NCBI RefSeq assembly: GCF_000003605.2
Contig: NW_003124909.1
Coordinates: 119,035-143,870, forward strand
DNA from: Saccoglossus kowalevskii
Taxonomy: Eukaryota > Hemichordata > Enteropneusta > Harrimaniidae
Reading direction: 5' to 3'
DNA: 24,836 nt
Under the pieces are notes generated by a model that saw only the letters and a list, made by a program, of their open reading frames with translations, was not told the origin of the DNA and made no database searches. Each line of letters opens with the position of its first letter. The first letter of the stretch is position 1. Made by a program: the position numbers and the translations under genes. Of the stretch, positions 19,308 through 24,836 are shown piece by piece.

Positions 19308-19382
19308 CTAATGAGGGGCAAAAGCAAGTCTCGTGGTTCTCCCGCTCTCGATGAGATCTCGGCGGCCATTTGTAAAAATACT
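19308..19382. repeat. Dispersed repeat, copy 2 of 2
   Basis: AATGAGGGGCAAAAGCAAGT and following bases match 12748-12822 in order and orientation, ending CTCGGCGGCCATTTG. A minus-strand open frame across it is a by-product. Confidence 0.7.
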
Positions 19383-20763
19383 TACATGAACTTAGTGTTT
19401 TTTCAACTTGAAGTGCACTTTTATAGTAGTTTTTCATTTCAATTTTCATTTTCTTCAAATCAGACTCACAGATATGGAGTATATCATTGCTGATAATTCT
19501 AGTCGCATATCTTGATTTTCCATCAACAACTCACTAAAAGAATTTGAACAGATTTGGTAACAGCTGTAATTTGTTTGTTTTTTAAATGTATTTTTAACTT
19601 ATTGAATACGGTTATTTGTACACTGGCTTTAATCTTTGATAATAATTGATATGTTCGTCACTACGCTGTATTGTGTTGTTGCTAGACTTGATTAGGTGGA
19701 TATTATTTTGCCTTATCATGGTTCTTTAGCTGTTTTTTGCAACAAGAGTCCAACTTGAAGTCGTGGGGTTTTTAGAGAGGGTATATACATGTGGAGAGTG
19801 TGGAATATTGAAATGCACAGTTTTCATGAAACGCTGAATTTTCCAAAATGTTGACCGATAAATAATCCCAAATGTTTGTTATTTCATACAAATTTCACAA
19901 CACTCGGTCGATGCTACACATCTCCCGGTTTGTCTGTATGGTGGGGCTGTGAAACAGTTTGGGCACAAACTGTGCTTGAATTATAAATGCATCGTCCTTG
20001 AGGGCGCTGCATCCTACACATCAACATAGTCCTACGATACACAGTACATTACAATGGTAGGGTTTAGTTAACGATACAGAATATCTAACACTGTAATTTT
20101 GAATTCTGAAATCGATTGTGAGTTAGCCTGCTCATAGGCTATCGGGCTTGCAGTCGAAGAAGTGGTTTTTAGTTATGTCATGACCTGGTCATGACCTTGA
20201 TCTGAATCAGTAACAGATGGGTCGTACCATTACTAATCTCAGTAGAAAAAAATGTAGTGGGGTGTCAGGGCTACATTTTGATGGGAATTTTAGTGGTGAC
20301 ACTGAAACAAACCCAGGTTCTGGTAATATACAAAGACCTGAATTAATAAAGAAGTCAAGTTGTTATTAAAGGTACATCAAGGTTTACTCAGATTTATGAA
20401 CCCGGGTCAATGACATTTTTAAGGGAAATCACTTTATGATGAGTTGTACCCACATAGAAGACGTATTAATTTAATTGTTTGCAGATGTTCCTTGTATTAT
20501 TTTAACATGAGTATTTTATAATTAAATAACTGGGACTGTGACATTCATGTCTTGTTATACTAGTATGAGTAAAGTATCTTATTTATAAGATATGTCGTAG
20601 AAAGCTGTTTACTTTGATATATATATACATGGTGTGCATCCAATATGCCGGCTTTTTTAACTCTCAATTCATGTGATTACAATGGCAGTATGGGACACTG
20701 TTGTGTTCTATTCTAATTTCAAACCAGCCAGTATATTTACTAAGAGATTAAGCTAAAACTGTG
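19383..20763. other. Unassigned non-coding stretch
   Basis: No gene recognised. The only structured item noticed is a pair of TGACCT half-sites at 20181-20197. An AATAAA at about 20345 is nearly 3 kb from gene 2 and probably unrelated. Confidence 0.5.
20181..20197 (-). promoter_or_regulatory. DR5-type nuclear-receptor half-site pair
   Basis: On the minus strand AGGTCA-TGACC-AGGTCA: two perfect AGGTCA half-sites with a 5-bp spacer, the arrangement bound by RAR/RXR heterodimers (established). About 2.7 kb downstream of gene 2, with no known target; may be chance. Confidence 0.25.
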
Positions 20764-20796
<33 letters not shown>

Positions 20797-20803
20797 TGTT
20801 TGT
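20764..20803. repeat. CCTG microsatellite
   Basis: Seven TGCC units followed by TGTC/TGTT variants. Confidence 0.93.
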
Positions 20804-21162
20804 CTTTCATAAAAATCACGGATCGTGCCTCATTGTACTATTTTCGATAACAATACCGCAGTCATAATCATTATAATGATGTTTATTTACAAAAGTAGTT
20901 CAGAATCTATTGATGCATTAAATGTAAATTACACCACTTTTAATTCCGAATAGTAATGTGACGTCTTTCTTTGAGTTGACCCAACCATGCAACTAACTCC
21001 AAACCAGTCGACATGATTTTGAAAGTTACACCTGATGTGACCATTGTTGCTTGTTTTGCTCATTGCATTGATTTGTAAATTGCCAAAAATATATCGATTA
21101 AAATTATTTGATTTTTTACTTTAGTGTTCGATGCTCACAATGGGAGTCTTTGCAGTTAGTGT

Positions 21163-21173
21163 GTGTGTGTCTG

Positions 21174-21241
<68 letters not shown>
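21163..21241. repeat. GTCT microsatellite
   Basis: GT run followed by about 17 TCTG units, directly abutting the degenerate array that starts near 21246. Confidence 0.95.
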
Positions 21242-21245
21242 CACG

Positions 21246-21750
21246 GATATCTCAAGAAGCATATGTTGGTAACGTTTTTAATGAAACCTGATGCATAGAT
21301 GCTCTGGGACAATGCACAGACCTGATTAGGTTTTGGTAAAAATCCGTGTATATTAATTATCTATTTTGCATAATGATTAGTCAGTTTTTGACTTTTCACT
21401 GATATCTCACTACAATGACACTTTTTCATAGATGCAATAGGACAATGAGCAGACCTAATTGAATTTGGGTAAACATCTGTGCATATAATCACCTAATTTG
21501 CGTATTAATTAGCCAGCATTTTTACCTGTTTCTCATGTTTCAATGAAACTTGGTACGTAGATGATGCAGACAGGATAATGCGCAGACTGATTTGCATATT
21601 AAGACTTGATATGTACCATTCTACAGATTTCAATAAAACTTGTGTAGACCTGATTGTTTTTTGGTTAAAATCTACGCATATTAATGACCTAATTTGCATA
21701 TTGATTAGCACATTTTATTGATTAGCATTTTCACTTGTTTTTCAAGTATC
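21246..21750. repeat. Degenerate tandem array next to GTCT microsatellite
   Basis: The ordered words GATATCTCA, AATGAAAC(C/T)TGGTA, GGACAATG(C/A)(G/A)CAGACC, TTTTGGTAAAAATC, GCATATTAAT and CTAATTTGCATATTGATTAG recur. The (G)CAGACC word sits near 21314, 21447, 21580 and 21643, giving two 133-bp steps and one shorter. Microsatellite plus degenerate core repeats is the layout of Helitron/Helentron-related non-autonomous elements in invertebrates (established); assignment here is inferred. Confidence 0.7.
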
Positions 21751-23543
21751 ATTTAACATAAACATGAAATGAAACATGGTAGGTACATATATTCGCCGTG
21801 CTTTAAAACTTTCTCATTACATAATCGCATACATAATCTCATTCAATAATTAAGCACAAAATAAGCAAGTAACTTTTATATCAAAACATGTGAAAAAACG
21901 ATGCCATGGCGTATAACTATAATTTCAAAGAAATGTGTGATAAATTGAATAAAGTAGAAAAATAAGAAATGTAACAAGAAGCTTGGAAATATAAAATACA
22001 TATCATAGTTTCACACGCTCTAATTACAATCAAATAATATAAATTGACTTCGCTGGTTGTCAGCCCCTACATCTTATGACTTGCACGTCCTGGTATACAC
22101 TACACACTACGCTATCGTATGGAAAGTGAAATAAACACTGTTATATAATACTCTCCCTTCAATCTTCCAGCACACGGGACTCTATCTCAGAACTGTACAT
22201 ACATTTTTTATAACTGTTAGGACAGCAGGAAATCGAGATTTGAATACCGACCGACTAATGTGTCACCAAAAAAGATAAGGGTCGGCATTTCGGAAGACTA
22301 CATTTGGGAGATGTAGATTGCCAAAGTACTCGCCAATATTTAAAACTCAGGTTCTCTTTTCGCTCGTTCAACATCGCCTTCGCGTTACGAGATCAAAGTG
22401 GAACCGCGAGTAAGACTACACGGAGAGCAACGAGATGATTAAAGTTAGTTTTAAACATAATTGCAATTTTTTCTACCTGACACTTCTGTTAAATTGTATC
22501 TGCACTACAAAGGATGAGATGCATGTTCGTATGACATTTTTGATCAGAATTTACATTTTACACCTTGTCGACTCAACATTCAGTCTTTTTTAGTATTGTG
22601 TACAATTTGTAATACTCTTATGGTATTTCTTTGATGACCTAATCTATGCAGTTGCATACATTTTCCATAATTAATGACGTCATTCAATTAATGTACACAC
22701 ACTTTTTGGAATACTCAACATCAGTCTGTACATATAAATTTTCACAGAATATCAATCCACTGAAAGTTTTGTTCTGTAAATTAACATTTTCCACTAATAA
22801 AGAAAATTGACTGATTTGTCCAACATTTTCTTTTATACATAAGCTAATGTGTCTTCACTATTGAGTATCATTCTGTTATGAAGATATTGCAATTTTAATT
22901 ACAACATCGACAATTTATTCATCATTTCTAAAATTTTATACTTTTATGAATATTACTGTAAAACGAAGAAAAATCAAAATATTCTGAGAAACAGTTTTAC
23001 CGAAGTGTTCGTTTTGATAGAAAGCACCCGCTTTATATTCAGAAATTCTTTTATATATATACCAAACAAAAACATGGTTTCATTCGAAAAGAATTCAGAA
23101 AAAAAATAACATATTGGAGGTAAGCAAAATCAAAGATTTGAATATAAATGTAAAAAAACATGGGTCTCATCCTAAATCATCGTCTAAAATTGGTACACTA
23201 TTACTGATTGTACGCCGAAATGAGGATCATGGTGTCACAGTGCCCGGGATTATTGTGCGATAAACAAAATGAAAAATGTTAGAACTAAAAATTGGACAAT
23301 AATCATTTACACTAAAACAAAAGACTGGCGCCGGGGCTTCACCACCACTCTAGAGACGAAGCGCATATGTGTCATACAAGTGATAATTCTTTGATCTATA
23401 TTGTCGTTCGTCAATGAAAATAATTTTTTGAGGGATATATTATATTCTAAACAACGAGACAATAAAACTGAGTTTACTCCCATCTGAATCGTTGTCACTC
23501 CACAATTGCGCTTAGTCGCGAGAGGAAATGTACAACAAGTGGT
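21751..23543. other. Unassigned AT-rich non-coding stretch
   Basis: No gene recognised. A 59-codon open frame in a GC-richer patch (about 22261-22437) ends in a stop but has no start or upstream acceptor. A TGACGTCA occurs at about 22675. Confidence 0.5.
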
Positions 23544-23714
23544 TTAAAGCAGGGGGGAGTCGTCACCTGCGCATGCGTCAGATGGACATAGCGTGTCATT
23601 GTTTACAAACAAGCATCTAGTCTACCCATGAACCTTTGCGTTTTAGCGTGTTTGGTTATAGTCGCTTGGGACTAAACTCCCGCGCGTGCGCAGGTGACAA
23701 TCCTCCCGCTTTAA
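23544..23714. mobile_element. 171-bp TTAA-ended MITE, distinct subfamily (copy F)
   Basis: Left TTAAAGCAGGGGGGAGTCGT plus CACCTGCGCATGCG is mirrored by CGCGCGTGCGCAGGTGAC and CCCGCTTTAA at the right; arms are over 30 bp. Ends resemble the A-E family (TTAAAG, GTCGTC, GCGCATG) but the interior differs. Confidence 0.85.
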
Positions 23715-23774
23715 GAAACGGACACGGATGCTTCAATGTTGGGAGTTTTTCCTCCACGTCTCTTGTATTCGCAG

Positions 23775-23856
23775 ATAGCGAAAACCACCGTAACCAGCTT
23801 AAAGAGGCAATTAATGATGGCCGTCACGTAACTCCAAAAAAAATGACTGCGCTCAG
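23775..23856 (+). CDS. Candidate exon of unknown gene
   Basis: Lies between a plausible TTGTATTCGCAG acceptor and a CAG|GTGAGC donor. One frame is open and reads SENHRNQLKEAINDGRHVTP then KKMTALR, a hydrophilic helix-like stretch. The frame stays open upstream into MITE copy F without an ATG. No family recognised; chance is a real possibility. Confidence 0.22.
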
Positions 23857-24145
23857 GTGAGCTACATGACTCGTACAAGTCGACGCAGTATAAGTTGCCC
23901 TTGTAGAGTGATAAGAAGACGATATCAAAAATGAACCCAATAATGAGTGAAATAATAAGCTGTGAAAAAAAAAGAAATCCGAGTTAATATCTCAGTGTGG
24001 GTGAAACACAATCATTACAGAATAACGGAAGAACCGTAGAACAAATGCACGGTAAAATCGTTATACGATGTGGAATGATGGCGCCCTCTTTCTGTGACGT
24101 CGAAATGACGGTTGCGAGCAGTGTCGTTTTAAAGCGACAACGTTG

Positions 24146-24451
24146 TTAAAGCGCGGTAGTCGTCGCGCTGGGCATGTGCGAGATATATGAGTCTCATATA
24201 AACAAAGATGGCGACTTTGACTGTTGAGCAGATCAACGAGTACGAATTTAGGGTTTCCAAGCTTTAATTGAGTAATTTTCATGTTATTGGAAGGTATCGA
24301 AGGAGTCGCCAGCGGCAATCAGTGCAAGTCGCGCCAAGGTCGAACCTCATACTTTTGATTTCCATTTGAAGAGCGCATTGGATTGTTGGAAAATCAATGT
24401 TTATCAACACAAATGTCGCACATGCGCAGCGCGACGACTATCGCGTTTTAA
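24146..24451. mobile_element. TTAA-ended MITE family, copy D (full length, inverted orientation)
   Basis: 306 bp from TTAAAGCGCGGTAGTCGTCG to CGACGACTATCGCGTTTTAA, with TTAA at both outer edges. The interior is the reverse complement of copies B and C (AAACAAAGATGGCGACTTTG, TGCGCGAC/GTCGCGC words, ACACAAATGTCGCACATGCG). A minus-strand open frame inside it is a repeat artefact also seen in copy B. Confidence 0.9.
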
Positions 24452-24691
24452 GTTGTGTACTAGTCGATCGCCAATTATAATACAGTAAACATATTTAAAA
24501 CATTTGTATTCATGGACTGCTACAGATCTAAATTTTAAATACTGACAATGCTGTGAGCGAACTTGAATTTTCACATGCTTACGTTGCGGACGAGCTTCAT
24601 CGTTAAGGCGCGAATTGCTATTACCGGTATTAAACGATTTACATTATGAATTCATTAAAAGAATACTAGTAATCAATTGTAGAGCTCTCAC

Positions 24692-24815
24692 CATCAGACA
24701 ATTCTCCTTTTTCTGCTGTCCGATTGTCCAACATCCTAGAGCACATATGCTGAAATTCATCCAGGCGTATGATTGGCTTACCCACTGAGTGTATGCGACT
24801 GTTGCCTCGAATCCC
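24692..24815 (-). CDS. Candidate internal exon of an unknown minus-strand gene
   Basis: On the minus strand an excellent acceptor (TTTCTTTCTTCTGCAG) is followed by 124 nt with one open frame reading GIRGNSRIHSVGKPIIRLDE then FQHMCSRMLDNRTAEKGELSD, and then a GATG|GTGAGA donor (phase 1). Composition looks like real protein. The rest of the gene would start right of the window; I could not find its next exon to the left. No family recognised. Confidence 0.42.
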
Positions 24816-24836
24816 CTGCAGAAGAAAGAAATGCGT

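Noticed and set aside
21121-21312. Minus-strand open frame with TDRQ repeats
   Set aside because: Translation of the GTCT microsatellite.
24061-24318. 85-codon minus-strand open frame
   Set aside because: Mostly inside MITE copy D, with the same repeat-derived peptide (NSQSRHLCLYE) as copy B.
24559-24606. Short open frame reading AVSELEFSHAYVADELHR before a stop
   Set aside because: Protein-like in appearance but under 30 codons, with no start codon and no splice acceptor.
1-24836. CRISPR array, operon or prophage
   Set aside because: The repeats present are tandem minisatellites or transposons without spacers, and the genes contain introns; nothing prokaryotic is visible.

Overview
The window looks like metazoan nuclear DNA, most likely from a marine or aquatic invertebrate. 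It is AT-rich, its coding is split into short exons with GT-AG (once GC-AG) introns, and it is full of miniature inverted-repeat transposons, microsatellites and minisatellites. I cannot name the species or phylum from sequence alone. There is no sign of bacterial gene organisation: no operons and no ribosome binding sites.

Two plus-strand genes make up the recognisable coding content. They are tandem paralogues of the animal serine beta-lactamase-like family (class C beta-lactamase / family VIII esterase fold; 'beta-lactamase domain-containing protein 2-like', LACT type in nematodes). Gene 1 (3-4858) lacks its 5' end, which lies left of the window. Six exons join into about 404 codons. Gene 2 (9757-17445) is complete: six exons and 428 codons with an N-terminal hydrophobic segment. 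Introns fall at the same positions with the same phases (2, 0, 1, 0, 0), so the pair arose by duplication of a whole multi-exon gene. Both keep the SxxK catalytic motif and a GHxGxGGQ motif near the C-terminus. Gene 1 keeps the GYHA tyrosine, but gene 2 has phenylalanine there.

Region by region. 1-4858 is gene 1, with a four-copy 104-bp minisatellite in intron 2, a GC donor on intron 3 and a long ATTT array in intron 5. 4859-9756 is intergenic: a likely polyadenylation signal for gene 1, a hAT-like MITE, a 56-bp tandem duplication, a truncated TTAA-type MITE, an ACTGTAAA-type foldback repeat and one speculative small first exon. 9757-17445 is gene 2, with two TTAA-type MITE copies in intron 1, a repeat in intron 2, an 84-bp stop-free intron 3, and a 430-bp foldback plus a 122-bp palindrome in intron 4. 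17446-24836 is mostly non-coding, with more MITE copies, a tRNA-like SINE fragment, CCTG and GTCT microsatellites, a degenerate tandem array and two candidate exons of unknown genes. One of these, at the right edge on the minus strand, has good splice sites.

The most notable observations are the Tyr-to-Phe change in gene 2, the short frame-preserving intron of gene 2 that would add a hydrophobic segment if retained, the higher-order structure of the 104-bp repeat, and a locally expanded family of TTAA-ended MITEs around the duplicated genes. I saw nothing I would call a new biological system.
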